From contig JAYUJH010000012.1 of the NCBI GenBank assembly GCA_043765375.1, forward strand, positions 1-43,887: a DNA stretch of 43,887 nt, read 5' to 3'. The notes under the pieces are model-generated. The model was not told where the DNA came from. It ran no database searches and saw only the letters and a program-made list of their open reading frames with translations. Of the stretch, positions 17,244-25,974 are shown one piece after another; position 1 is the stretch's first letter, and each line of letters opens with the position of its first letter. A program made the position numbers and the translations under genes. Origin of the DNA: JAYUJH01 sp043765375. GTDB lineage: Bacteria; Pseudomonadota; Alphaproteobacteria; Rickettsiales; UBA998.

Positions 17244-18005
17244 ATGGCAATTTCAACAGCAATAGAAACAGCAAATATCGGTGCGCAAGCAAGCAAGGCT
17301 TTAGCGGATAAAACGATTAAGGATTCAAGCATCAAGCAAAGTGAAAATCCATCAAAGGCGCAAACTGATGGCAAAAAACTGGCAGATAGTTTTGATGATT
17401 TCTTGTTGTTGCTTACTACGCAATTGAAAAATCAAGATCCGACTGAGCCGCTTGATACTAACCAATTTACGCAACAATTAGTTTCATTTGCAGGGGTTGA
17501 GCAGCAGGTCAGCACCAACAAAAACTTGGAGAAATTGCTCGGCGCATCAGTTAATGCGGGTGTTCAACAGGGTATTGGTTATATTGGGAAAACGGTGGAA
17601 TCCCTAGGCAATAAAGGTGTGCTGGAAGATGGCAAGGCTTATTTTGCTTATGAATTGCCAAGTTCGGTCAATGAGGCAACGGTTAATATCTTAGATGCGT
17701 CGGGAAATATTGTGTTTAGTGGTAAGGGTAACACGGAAGCGGGCAAAACCATTGCATTTTGGGACGGAAAAAACAGCTTTAACGGCAGCCAAATGCCCGA
17801 CGGAACTTATCAATTATTGGTTAATGCGAAAGGTTTCAAAAATGAGGAAATATTGGCAAAAACTTTCACTACGGGCAGGGTGAAATCAGTTGAAACTGAT
17901 AAAGATAATAATGTGATGCTTTCAGTTGGCAACGCAAAAGTCAAGTTGAATGAGGTTATATCAGTTCGTGAGCAACCTTCATCAGTTAAAGTGGCTGGGA
18001 ATTAA
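17244..18005 (+). CDS. flgD: Flagellar hook assembly scaffold (capping) protein FlgD
   Basis: 253 residues. FDDFLLLLTTQLKNQDPTEP followed by LDTNQFTQQLVSFAGVEQQ (about residues 48-90) is the FlgD N-terminal signature. The C-terminal FlgD tudor/Ig-like part contains WDGKNSFNGSQMPDGTYQ. FlgD caps the rod tip and directs assembly of FlgE subunits outside the cell, then leaves. AGGAG 8 bases before ATG 17244 supports the start. Its stop codon lies in the first of three 17-bp tandem units. Confidence 0.95.
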   Translation: MAISTAIETANIGAQASKALADKTIKDSSIKQSENPSKAQTDGKKLADSFDDFLLLLTTQLKNQDPTEPLDTNQFTQQLVSFAGVEQQVSTNKNLEKLLGASVNAGVQQGIGYIGKTVESLGNKGVLEDGKAYFAYELPSSVNEATVNILDASGNIVFSGKGNTEAGKTIAFWDGKNSFNGSQMPDGTYQLLVNAKGFKNEEILAKTFTTGRVKSVETDKDNNVMLSVGNAKVKLNEVISVREQPSSVKVAGN

Positions 18006-18052
18006 GCGTCACAAATAATTAAGCGTCATAGACCATTGAGCGTCACAAGCAA
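18002..18052 (+). repeat. Three 17-bp tandem units spanning the flgD stop codon
   Basis: Units 18002-18018, 18019-18035 and 18036-18052 each begin TTAAGCGTCA or TTGAGCGTCA. The first contains the TAA stop of flgD (18003-18005); the other two fill the flgD-flgE gap. The repeated GCGTCA could also serve as an operator, but nothing shows this. Confidence 0.85.
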
Positions 18053-18105
18053 GCAAACAACTAATAATTTATCAAACGAAATGTTATAAACAAAAGGGTT
18101 TAGTT

Positions 18106-20937
18106 ATGTCATTATACGGAGCATTATTCACAGGCGTTTCAGGATTAAATGCACAGGGGCAGAAAATTGCCACCATTTCTGATAACATCGCCAACGTCAA
18201 CACGGTGGGATATAAAGAAGGGCAGGCGCAATTTCAGACATTGGTCGTCAACACCACCAGCAATTCTGCCTATTCTCCAGGGGGGGTGCGCAACACAACC
18301 CGCATAAATGTTGATAAGCAGGGGATTATTCAATCAACAGCTGCACCAACAGATATTGCTCTTTCAGGTAATGGATTTTTTGCGGTTAATTCATCGGCGG
18401 ACGGTTCATCGCAACCATTATATTCTCGTGCGGGGTCATTTCGTCAAGATGCAACGGGTAATTTCGTCAATTCGCAAGGGTTTTTCTTGCGTGGTTGGCC
18501 ATTAGATAGGGAGGGGAGGTTGCCCGGTGAAGTTGGTAATACTAACTCAATTTCTAGTGCTAATTTGGAGAGTTTGAAAACTATTAACGTGGAAAACTCA
18601 GGCGGGGTTGCCAGTGCAACAACTGAAGTTAAGCTCGGGGTGAACCTTAATGCAGCGCAAAAAGTGCAGCAAGGGGCGGGGGTGAACGTGGTGATGGACG
18701 CTCTTTCACCAGCTAACAAAGATAATAATGCTGATGCAATTATTGTTCCAGACGAAACTTCGGTAACTGCGCCTTCATTTGGGCTTTCCACCCAAAATAA
18801 CTTGGCGAGGGGGGATAAGTTCACGCTAACCACGGGCAGTGGGTTGAAATATGATTATGCTTACGGCGGGTTCACGATGGGCAGAAATGTGACTGACCCT
18901 GTGCTTGCAACCAATATTGGTGATGGCGGGGCAAACATTGCCCCAACCGCTTTTGATAATGCTTCAGGGGGGACGGGTATATCAACAACAATAGGGGTGG
19001 CATCTTATACAGTGGATATTGGCGTTCCAGTAGCGGGGCTTGGGCTAGTTCCGGGCAGCAAAGTTCGCTTGAATAATGTGGCGTTGAGCTTATCAAGTGG
19101 GATTCCAATCTCGGAGTTTAATGGCGTGGTGACTGTGGCAACTGTTGCGGGTAACACTTTCACGGTGGCAGCAAGCGTGCCTGCAACTGCCGCAGTGAGT
19201 GAAACCGCTGGTTCATTTAACACTCGGTTATTCTCAGGTAATGTGTTTGATGCAACTAGTGTGAGCCAACCATTATTTGCCTCCACCACCAATTTGAATG
19301 ATTATACCACGGCAGCAAGAAGTTTCACCATTACCAATGCAAGCGTGCCAAATGGAACGGTTACATTCACTTATACCACCAGCAGCCCCAATGCAATTGA
19401 TGGACAATTTAACTCACTCGCCACCCTCGCTGATGCAATTAGCGCAACCGCTGGGTTGACTGCTCGTGTTTCTGGCGGAAGGCTGGTTGTTGGTGCAAAA
19501 AATGCTAATGAAGCAGTAACATTTGCTAATTTAGATTCATCAGGTAGCCTTGGTAAGTTTGGAATGAATTGGGTGAGGGAACTTGATTTGAAAAATATTA
19601 CTATTGGTGATAGACGATTTTCCAATATGAACGGCTTGGCTGCTATTGTTAAGGCAGATTCAGGCGTGAGTGCGATTGTGACTAACCCACTTTCAGATTC
19701 CACTTTAACTATTTATAATGATAACCCACTTGATACGATTAGGTTTGAGGATTTTGTTGCGCTAGCAGTTCCTTTGCCTGTTGCATTTCCTGTTACATCA
19801 GTTGCAGGTCCTCCTGGAACAGTTGATATAACTGTTACATTATTAGGTCACACATTTGTTGCAGGTGACAATGTAGTGCTAGGAGGGCTTACAACGTTTG
19901 CTGGAATTACCGCAACAGAATTGAATAGATCACACCAAGTTATAAGCACTGTTGCTGGGACGAGCTTTACTGTGCGAGTTCAAACAGCAGCGGGGGGGGC
20001 AGGGACGAGTGTCCCTGCTGGTGGAGAAACGGCGCAATCCACCAATGCGGGGAGTTTAATCGCTGAGCTTGGCATGGTGAAATCACTCAATGGCGGAACA
20101 TATGTCAAAGGGGATACTGGTAGTTTGGGTCCTGTTTATGATGCAGCGGGAGTGAATGGCAAAAACATGGCGTCGGGCAATTTACCTGCGCATTTCAGCC
20201 GAACCGTCACAGTTTATGATCCACTGGGAGCAGGGCATGATTTGCGCATTGCATTCCTCAAAATTGGCGAGAATAAATGGGCAACTGAGGTTTATGCAAT
20301 CACCCCTGCGGATATTAGCAGCACTCGCCCTAATGGGATTGTGGCAGCTGGTTTGGTGGAGTTTAACGGTGACGCATCGCTCAAAAATGTGAGCAACGAA
20401 TTATTATCTAACATTAAAATAAATTGGTCAAATGGGGCATCTGTTAGCAATATTAAGTTGGATTTGGGTAATGCAGGCTTGCCAATTGGCACACCAAGTG
20501 CAACCATAATCGGTGATACCAGCGGATTAAGCCAATTTGATGGCAGATTTAATGCGAACTTTATCAACCAAAACGGCTCACCTGTGGGTGAATTGGTGGG
20601 AGTGACGATTGACAAAGAAGGGTTCGTTACGGCGAGTTATTCCAACGGTGAAACGCAAAAGATTTACAAACTTCCAATCGCTGATTTCACTAATCCTAAT
20701 GGGTTGCGGGCAATTACGGGTAATGTATTCGCTGAAAGTAGCGCATCGGGTGACGTTAATTTGCGTGAAGCAGGCAAAAATGGTGCAGGTGATGTTGTTT
20801 CAAATGCGCTTGAGGCGTCCAATGTGGATTTAGCGGAGCAGTTGACGGATATGATTGTAGCACAGCGGGCCTATCAATCCAACACGAGGGTTATCACCAC
20901 AACTGATGAATTGCTGGATAGATTAACGCAAATCTAG
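18106..20937 (+). CDS. flgE: Flagellar hook protein FlgE (long form)
   Basis: 943 residues, much longer than a typical FlgE (about 400-600). The N-terminus MSLYGALFTGVSGLNAQGQK followed by ISDNIANVNTVGYKE is the flagellar rod/hook signature, and the C-terminal AEQLTDMIVAQRAYQSNTRV is the hook D0 helix. The middle is expanded and includes two related beta-sandwich-like stretches, one at about 306-360 (PGSKVRLNN... TVAGNTFTVAA) and one at about 580-620 (AGDNVVLGG... TVAGTSFTVRV). It forms the hook outside the cell. AAGGG 8 bases before the ATG supports the start. Homopolymers G7 (18280-18286) and G8 (19992-19999) lie in the coding region. It ends the fliK-flgD-flgE operon. Confidence 0.95.
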   Translation: MSLYGALFTGVSGLNAQGQKIATISDNIANVNTVGYKEGQAQFQTLVVNTTSNSAYSPGGVRNTTRINVDKQGIIQSTAAPTDIALSGNGFFAVNSSADGSSQPLYSRAGSFRQDATGNFVNSQGFFLRGWPLDREGRLPGEVGNTNSISSANLESLKTINVENSGGVASATTEVKLGVNLNAAQKVQQGAGVNVVMDALSPANKDNNADAIIVPDETSVTAPSFGLSTQNNLARGDKFTLTTGSGLKYDYAYGGFTMGRNVTDPVLATNIGDGGANIAPTAFDNASGGTGISTTIGVASYTVDIGVPVAGLGLVPGSKVRLNNVALSLSSGIPISEFNGVVTVATVAGNTFTVAASVPATAAVSETAGSFNTRLFSGNVFDATSVSQPLFASTTNLNDYTTAARSFTITNASVPNGTVTFTYTTSSPNAIDGQFNSLATLADAISATAGLTARVSGGRLVVGAKNANEAVTFANLDSSGSLGKFGMNWVRELDLKNITIGDRRFSNMNGLAAIVKADSGVSAIVTNPLSDSTLTIYNDNPLDTIRFEDFVALAVPLPVAFPVTSVAGPPGTVDITVTLLGHTFVAGDNVVLGGLTTFAGITATELNRSHQVISTVAGTSFTVRVQTAAGGAGTSVPAGGETAQSTNAGSLIAELGMVKSLNGGTYVKGDTGSLGPVYDAAGVNGKNMASGNLPAHFSRTVTVYDPLGAGHDLRIAFLKIGENKWATEVYAITPADISSTRPNGIVAAGLVEFNGDASLKNVSNELLSNIKINWSNGASVSNIKLDLGNAGLPIGTPSATIIGDTSGLSQFDGRFNANFINQNGSPVGELVGVTIDKEGFVTASYSNGETQKIYKLPIADFTNPNGLRAITGNVFAESSASGDVNLREAGKNGAGDVVSNALEASNVDLAEQLTDMIVAQRAYQSNTRVITTTDELLDRLTQI

Positions 20938-20976
20938 TGGGTGATGGCTAGCGGGTGATGGATAGCGGGTGAAGAT
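20935..20976 (+). repeat. Three 14-bp tandem units starting at the flgE stop codon
   Basis: TAGTGGGTGATGGC (20935-20948), TAGCGGGTGATGGA (20949-20962) and TAGCGGGTGAAGAT (20963-20976). The first TAG is the flgE stop; each following unit repeats a TAG and a TGA. Confidence 0.85.
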
Positions 20977-21022
20977 TGAGTATTTATAGTGTTTATGGAT
21001 ATTAGTTCCCGAGCGGGGTCTT

Positions 21023-21047
21023 GTCATACCAGCGAAGGCTGGTATCC
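21023..21047 (+). repeat. REP-like palindromic repeat between convergent genes
   Basis: GTCATACCAGC, loop GAAG, GCTGGTATCC: an 8-bp perfect stem with the family ends. It lies in the 171-bp space between the convergent ends of flgE and the Gln/Arg-rich gene, where it may serve as a bidirectional transcript end. A weaker GGAGGG/CCCTCC inverted repeat follows at 21072-21097. Confidence 0.85.
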
Positions 21048-21108
21048 ATGAAGTGCATTTTTGATTAACGGGGAGGGGTTGTTATATTAGTCCCTCCAAG
21101 CAATGCAA

Positions 21109-23016
21109 TCAGCGATTAACTTGATTATTTTGCTTGATTAATATCGGTAAATCACTAGTTGCAACTGCTGGACTATTCGGGGCATTGCTGGATTCAAGCG
21201 TTGCATTCCTTGTTTGCTCTGCCTCACGTTGTTGCGTTATCGCTTTTATCATACGGGCGGGCGAGTTTGGCTTTAATGCGTCGGGGACTTCCATATTTTG
21301 CATTGACGCCATATTTTGAATTGATGCCATGTTTTGAATTGATGCCATGTTTTGAATTGATGATAGGCTCTGTAATGATTCCATTCCACCACTGGCAAGC
21401 ATAGATTGCATATTATTAATGCTTTGCGATGTTGTATTTTGAGTTATAGGATTTTGTGCTGTCATATTCTGAGTTGGGCTTGGTGGCTTGCCCTGTTCCA
21501 AAGTTTGTTCCAAAGTTTGCCCAGGGCTTTTATTTGCTATTGCTTTTGCTGGCTGGATAGATTGCGTTCCCCCTTGTTGCATATTTATCTGTTGCGCTCC
21601 CATTGGTTGAATTGTCGCTTGTTGCGGCATATTTGGTTCTGCCGTAACTTGCCCCGCTATAATAGCCTGATTTGTTGAGGTTATTTGTTGACGCTGATCC
21701 CGCCGCATTTGGCGCAAATTATCCGCAATGCTAGAGGTGCTAGCCGTTGTGGTTTGTTGCGCCGCATTATCCCGCACCTGCCGAGCCTCCTGCCTTTGTT
21801 GCCTCGCTTGTGCTTGAGTGCGCGCTTCTTGGCGTTGTTGCCGTGCGATTTGCTCCTGAGTTTGCACTTGCTGCGCTTGAGTACGGGCATCTTGGCGTTG
21901 TTGTCGCTCGGATCGTTGCGTGCGAGCCTCCTGCCGTTCCTGCCTTGCTTGCTGAGATTCCTTGGTGGATTGCTCCTGCTTTTGGGATTGCGCTTGAGTT
22001 TGCTCCGATGTTACCTTGTTTGCCCGCTCCGTTTTCACCATATCAGCGATTGCCTGCATATTATTATTCTGACGATTGGCGTTTTCATTTTGTTTGGCGG
22101 CATCATTTTGTGGCTTACTCAAATCCATGGTATTTGCTTTGCCACTTTGCTGAGATTGCGACTCACCCCCAAGGTCACGCCCTGTTTGCGCTGAACTTAA
22201 CCCCGCTTGGGTCATTTCCTGCATTTTTTGCGCTAACTTGTCCATACCAACTTCAATCGCTTCCAGCAATTCTTTGATTGGTTTTGATGCACCTACTTTA
22301 TGTTCTTCAGGGGCGGTTGCAATTTCCACTTTGAGCTTGTTAATCGCCTGCGTTAGTTCATAAATTAATTCGCTATTGCCCGATGCTTTGGCTGCAAGCA
22401 ACTCGGATTCCAAATCTTTGAGCATATGTTTTTTGCCTTGATGCTTGAAGATTCCAATCGCATTTTTGGCATTAATGACCTCATCATCTTCTAACAATTC
22501 GGGAGCAATTTTCTCAGCATTATCCAAATGATGTTTGAAAGTGATTGCCACATTATCCACATTGGTTATAAGATATTTAATGGCTTTTGCATCATTATTT
22601 TTCATCACTTCATCAAGTGATTCATTGCTAAACTTGATTTTGAGTTTGTTCAAAATATCATGGGCAAGCCTGATTGCCTCATGTTTGACGGGCTGGCTTA
22701 GGCTTTCAACCGAGTTGAAGCTTGATAGGGTTATTGCATGGTCACCCTCAATTTCTGTTATTGCAAAATCTATATTCACATTCTCTTTGAGGCGCATAAA
22801 TGATTCATATTCCTCGCTTAAACCGTGGATATTTTCACTGGTTAGGAAGTTATAATCAGCGAAACTGGAATCATCATTAGTGTCACTTGCTTCATCATTC
22901 ACTTTGGTTGCAATTGGCGAAACAACGGCAACAATATAAGAGCTGCCTGCAACAACGTTCGCACCTAATATTTTATCAGAAAAAATTATTTGCCGTTGTT
23001 TTGGGTAGTCGTCCAT
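21109..23016 (-). CDS. Unknown protein with a disordered Gln/Arg-rich repeat region
   Basis: 635 residues, no signal peptide or membrane segment. Residues 1-270 look folded and mostly helical; residues about 270-620 are low complexity. In that part residues 356-420 are built from near-repeats of RQQRQEARTQAQ type (strongly basic and Gln-rich, coiled-coil-like), residues 501-508 read TLEQTLEQ, and residues 554-575 are IQNMAS repeated three times plus MQNM. It follows the DUF2610 gene by 24 bp on the same strand, so the two are probably cotranscribed, and it converges on the hook operon. A flagellar role is possible from position only. I recognise no family. Confidence 0.82.
   Translation of the reverse strand: MDDYPKQRQIIFSDKILGANVVAGSSYIVAVVSPIATKVNDEASDTNDDSSFADYNFLTSENIHGLSEEYESFMRLKENVNIDFAITEIEGDHAITLSSFNSVESLSQPVKHEAIRLAHDILNKLKIKFSNESLDEVMKNNDAKAIKYLITNVDNVAITFKHHLDNAEKIAPELLEDDEVINAKNAIGIFKHQGKKHMLKDLESELLAAKASGNSELIYELTQAINKLKVEIATAPEEHKVGASKPIKELLEAIEVGMDKLAQKMQEMTQAGLSSAQTGRDLGGESQSQQSGKANTMDLSKPQNDAAKQNENANRQNNNMQAIADMVKTERANKVTSEQTQAQSQKQEQSTKESQQARQERQEARTQRSERQQRQDARTQAQQVQTQEQIARQQRQEARTQAQARQQRQEARQVRDNAAQQTTTASTSSIADNLRQMRRDQRQQITSTNQAIIAGQVTAEPNMPQQATIQPMGAQQINMQQGGTQSIQPAKAIANKSPGQTLEQTLEQGKPPSPTQNMTAQNPITQNTTSQSINNMQSMLASGGMESLQSLSSIQNMASIQNMASIQNMASMQNMEVPDALKPNSPARMIKAITQQREAEQTRNATLESSNAPNSPAVATSDLPILIKQNNQVNR
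21292..21357 (-). repeat. 18-bp coding repeat (IQNMAS) in the Gln/Arg-rich gene
   Basis: Three 18-bp units encode IQNMAS, followed by a partial unit encoding MQNM. The units differ by only a few bases, which suggests a recent expansion. Such an array could vary in copy number without shifting frame. Confidence 0.85.
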
Positions 23017-23040
23017 GGGGCATTAACCTTGTTGGTTGTT

Positions 23041-23307
23041 TCATTCTTGCTGCTGTTGTTGCTCAGCATTGGCGTTGCCAAGTGCATAAACGCATAATTC
23101 CTCAAATGAAACATTATTTTCTTGTGATATTTTGAATAATTTCTCAAAACTATCCATCACATCGGCGGGAATTGTGCCTCCTCGTTCGCTGGAAAGCCAT
23201 GATGATTGATTTTGCAATGGGTGTTTTTTGGGGTCTGGTTCACCAATATAAACGTGGAATGGGGCTTTTTGCCCACCAAAATCGCAAGGAATTGTAAATC
23301 GTTTCAT
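23041..23307 (-). CDS. DUF2610 family protein
   Basis: 88 residues. The segment MKRFTIPCDFGGQKAPFHVY, then HPLQNQSSWLSSERGGTIPA and NNVSFEELCVYALG, matches the small DUF2610 family, which I know mainly from Rickettsiales. Full length; the C-terminus ends in a Gln run. GAGGAA about 9 bases upstream of ATG 23307 supports the start. No biochemical function is established. The gene is 24 bp upstream of the Gln/Arg-rich gene, so they probably share a transcript. The family memory is from sequence look-alike, not a search. Confidence 0.85.
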   Translation of the reverse strand: MKRFTIPCDFGGQKAPFHVYIGEPDPKKHPLQNQSSWLSSERGGTIPADVMDSFEKLFKISQENNVSFEELCVYALGNANAEQQQQQE

Positions 23308-23381
23308 ATGTTATTTCCTCAATTCAAACTTCAATATATTATAAATTATAATTGTTACCATTATGTTACAATAAGATTATG

Positions 23382-24065
23382 TTATAATTCCTCTTGTTGC
23401 GAGTTTTGGGGCGATTTTGGGGCTGTTATGTTAGTTTTAATTTTCCAATTTTTGACTTTTATCACAGTCGTATTGGCGATGATGTCGTGCCAACCTTGGC
23501 GTTCTTCGTCCCACATTATCCACATAAAACCGAGGGTTAGGGGGATTGCTGAGAGCAGATAAGCAGAGTAACGCAATATAAATTGTTTGAATGTGGGCTT
23601 ATTGAAACTTTCCATATCAACAATTCTCATACGCATTAACCACTTCCCCGGAGTGCAGGAATATTTTTGCCAAAACCACAAAAATATCATACCAAAAATT
23701 ACAAAATGGGCGATATAATCCAATATTAATCCATAAAAAAACTGGCTATAGATAAGCAAATCAAATAATTCACCGCTAGAGAGATGCGAAACATCGCCTC
23801 GCAACGGGTTGATTGCCCCGCCATAAAGAACGCTTGAGAGCCGTAATAAAATTGGCATTAATAACATAAAAATTAGCGAAAAATCAATGATTGCCGCCAA
23901 GCTACGGTCATTGAAGCTGGCATAGGGGCTTGCTTTTTCGGCAGCACGTTTGGCAAGCATATTTCTGCGTGGTGCGCTGGCGATTTCATCAGCTTTTTGC
24001 AACCATTTCTCAATTTTAGTGGCAATTTTGCTGGTTTGCGGCGGAGGAGTTCGTTTTTTTGGCAT
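23382..24065 (-). CDS. RDD family membrane protein
   Basis: About 227 residues. A basic N-terminal cytoplasmic part of about 70 residues is followed by four probable membrane segments: LAAIIDFSLIFMLLMPILL, FFYGLILDYIAHFVIFGMIF, and two around FILRYSAYLLSAIPLTLGFM. The start of the domain (SFNDRSLAAIIDF), the TPGKWLMRMRIVD loop and the C-terminal RQGWHDIIANTTVI are RDD-domain landmarks. RDD proteins are inner-membrane proteins of mostly unknown function; some are linked to ion or compatible-solute transport. ATG 24065 is preferred over GTG 24074. The gene is 74 bp upstream of the DUF2610 gene and may share its transcript. Confidence 0.88.
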   Translation of the reverse strand: MPKKRTPPPQTSKIATKIEKWLQKADEIASAPRRNMLAKRAAEKASPYASFNDRSLAAIIDFSLIFMLLMPILLRLSSVLYGGAINPLRGDVSHLSSGELFDLLIYSQFFYGLILDYIAHFVIFGMIFLWFWQKYSCTPGKWLMRMRIVDMESFNKPTFKQFILRYSAYLLSAIPLTLGFMWIMWDEERQGWHDIIANTTVIKVKNWKIKTNITAPKSPQNSQQEEL

Positions 24066-24147
24066 TTTTTTCACTTTATAATTTTATTATCTATATATTA
24101 AAAATATATCAATATATGGAATATTATGCAATGTTCAAGGCGTGAAT

Positions 24148-25173
24148 ATGAATGAAAATAATAGCTTGGAGCAAAATAATAATCAAGCATGGTTGGTGTG
24201 GTTGCGAGTAATTGCGACAATTGCGGTGATTATCCTACATTGTTGCGCCGCTCCGCTCGTCAATTATGACATAACAGATTATGTGAATTGGTTGTTAGCC
24301 CTTGTTTTGCGCAATATTGTTGCGGTTTCAGTGCCATTATTTTTCATGATGTCTGGCTATTTATATTTAATCAAATCTGAGATTAATATTAGTCATTTTT
24401 TGCGTAAGCGTATGATGAAAATTATTTTACCATTATTAATATGGTCATATTTTTGGATATTATATAATAACGGATTTAACCTGCAATTAATCGGGTTGCA
24501 TGATGTTTTATTACCATTTAAGCAACCTGCGATGTATCATTTATGGTTTATGTATCCTTTAATTGGGTTATATTTAGCTTTGCCATTAATTCATTCATGC
24601 GTTCGTAATTTACCAATAAAATCGCAACAATATGCGCTATATTATTGGGTTTTGCTGGTTGGCTTGACTGATTATTTCACACGATTTTTTGGCTTCACTT
24701 TTGCCATTCCCGCTCAATTTATCACAATATGGGTGGGCTATTTTGTCGCTGGTTATTTGATTACTGCATATAATTTCAAACCACGCCTGCTGATTAGTTT
24801 GTGTGTTGCCATTATTACAGCTATGATTTTTGGCACATATTGGCTAACTAACCAAGCACAACCAGCTCCTTCTCATATGTATGAATTGGGCACGGCGCAT
24901 ATGATGTTGCTTGCGCTTGGGATATTTTGGTTGGCGCATCATTATAAAGATAAGTTTAAGCAATCTCGCTTGATTGAGTTGTTGTCAGATCGTAGTTATG
25001 TAGTTTATTTGGTTCACCCATTATTCATGATGCAAACTGATAAGTTATTGTTTGGTGATATAGCAAATCTACCAATATTTTATTTGCCAATTATGGTGTG
25101 CATTACTGTTGTTTGTTCGTATGGTTTTGCAATTTTGCTAAGGACTTTGTGGTTAAATAAAATATTTGGGTGA
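24148..25173 (+). CDS. Acyltransferase family 3 membrane protein (OafA/WecH-like)
   Basis: About 341 residues with roughly ten membrane segments. The N-terminal WLRVIATIAVIILHCCAAPL carries the conserved arginine and the catalytic-type histidine of acyltransferase-3 proteins, and SVPLFFMMSGYLYL is the second landmark. The C-terminus SDRSYVVYLVHPLFMM is the typical late motif. These inner-membrane enzymes move acetyl or other acyl groups onto surface sugars; the length and N-terminus resemble WecH. The substrate is unknown. ATG 24148 is chosen for the AAGG 7 bases before it; GTG 24142 would be too close. It is divergent from the RDD gene and converges on bioD with a 33-bp gap. Confidence 0.9.
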   Translation: MNENNSLEQNNNQAWLVWLRVIATIAVIILHCCAAPLVNYDITDYVNWLLALVLRNIVAVSVPLFFMMSGYLYLIKSEINISHFLRKRMMKIILPLLIWSYFWILYNNGFNLQLIGLHDVLLPFKQPAMYHLWFMYPLIGLYLALPLIHSCVRNLPIKSQQYALYYWVLLVGLTDYFTRFFGFTFAIPAQFITIWVGYFVAGYLITAYNFKPRLLISLCVAIITAMIFGTYWLTNQAQPAPSHMYELGTAHMMLLALGIFWLAHHYKDKFKQSRLIELLSDRSYVVYLVHPLFMMQTDKLLFGDIANLPIFYLPIMVCITVVCSYGFAILLRTLWLNKIFG

Positions 25174-25206
25174 TAAATATAAATATTATGAGATTATTAT
25201 TAAACC

Positions 25207-25974
25207 CTAAGTTAATTTTAAGAACTCAAAAAATGCTTGATTATGTTGCAAAATGTCGCTTGTTTGCCATGTTTCATCATCATTCCATCTATTAATTGCA
25301 CTTAAATCTGCTCGTTTGAAGGATAGCACAGGCGCATTGGGATAGGGCGAGAACTTGGCGATGGTGGCGCAAGTTGCATCATGGTCAATGCTTGCATCAC
25401 TTTGGTTTATAACGATTGCGTGAACTTCCACCTCCGCTTGATGCAAAAATTGCAATGCGGTGAGGCTATGCGAAATTGCCCCTAAATAATCACTGGCAAC
25501 CAAAATTGCGGGCAATTGCAGCTCACTGATTAAATCTGTGATGTGGTATTCATAATTAATTGGCACAGCAACTCCGCCTGCTCCTTCAATCAATGCGTAT
25601 GAATTGTGATTTTGTTTAATCCAGCCTTTGCACCATGCAACCAAATCTTCAAAGTTGATGCTCTCGCTTGAGAGTTCTGCTGCTCGGTGCGGTGAGAGGG
25701 CTGGTGCAAAAATCCATGGACTAATATTGCAAATATTTTCATATGTAATTGGGGTTTTTATAGCATTTAACAAAGTGACTGCATCGTTATTATGTTGCCA
25801 ATTTTCAACTCCGCTCATGATGGGCTTGCAAACGGCAATATTTTTGTTGCATCTCAACCAATAGCGGGCGATGATTGCACTGATAAAACTTTTGCCAATA
25901 TCCGTTCCAATCCCCGTGATGAAAAACTTAGGTGGGTGGTGATTAATTTTAATAATATTCTCCAAAGCGTGCAA
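25207..25974 (-). CDS. bioD: Dethiobiotin synthetase
   Basis: 255 residues. The P-loop FFITGIGTDIGKSF, the substrate lysine motif CKPIMSGV, SPHRAAELSSESI and LIEGAGGVAVPINYEYHITD are BioD signatures. BioD closes the ureido ring of dethiobiotin from DAPA, CO2 and ATP, the next-to-last step of biotin synthesis. The start overlaps the addB end by 26 bp and the gene is last in recJ-addB-bioD. No bioA, bioB or bioF is in the window, so a full pathway cannot be judged. Confidence 0.9.
   Translation of the reverse strand: MHALENIIKINHHPPKFFITGIGTDIGKSFISAIIARYWLRCNKNIAVCKPIMSGVENWQHNNDAVTLLNAIKTPITYENICNISPWIFAPALSPHRAAELSSESINFEDLVAWCKGWIKQNHNSYALIEGAGGVAVPINYEYHITDLISELQLPAILVASDYLGAISHSLTALQFLHQAEVEVHAIVINQSDASIDHDATCATIAKFSPYPNAPVLSFKRADLSAINRWNDDETWQTSDILQHNQAFFEFLKLT

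Noticed and set aside
21685..22277. Two long overlapping plus-strand open frames rich in Leu, Arg and Pro
   Set aside because: They are mirror frames of the Gln/Arg-rich repeats of the minus-strand gene at 21109-23016; no ribosome site or family.
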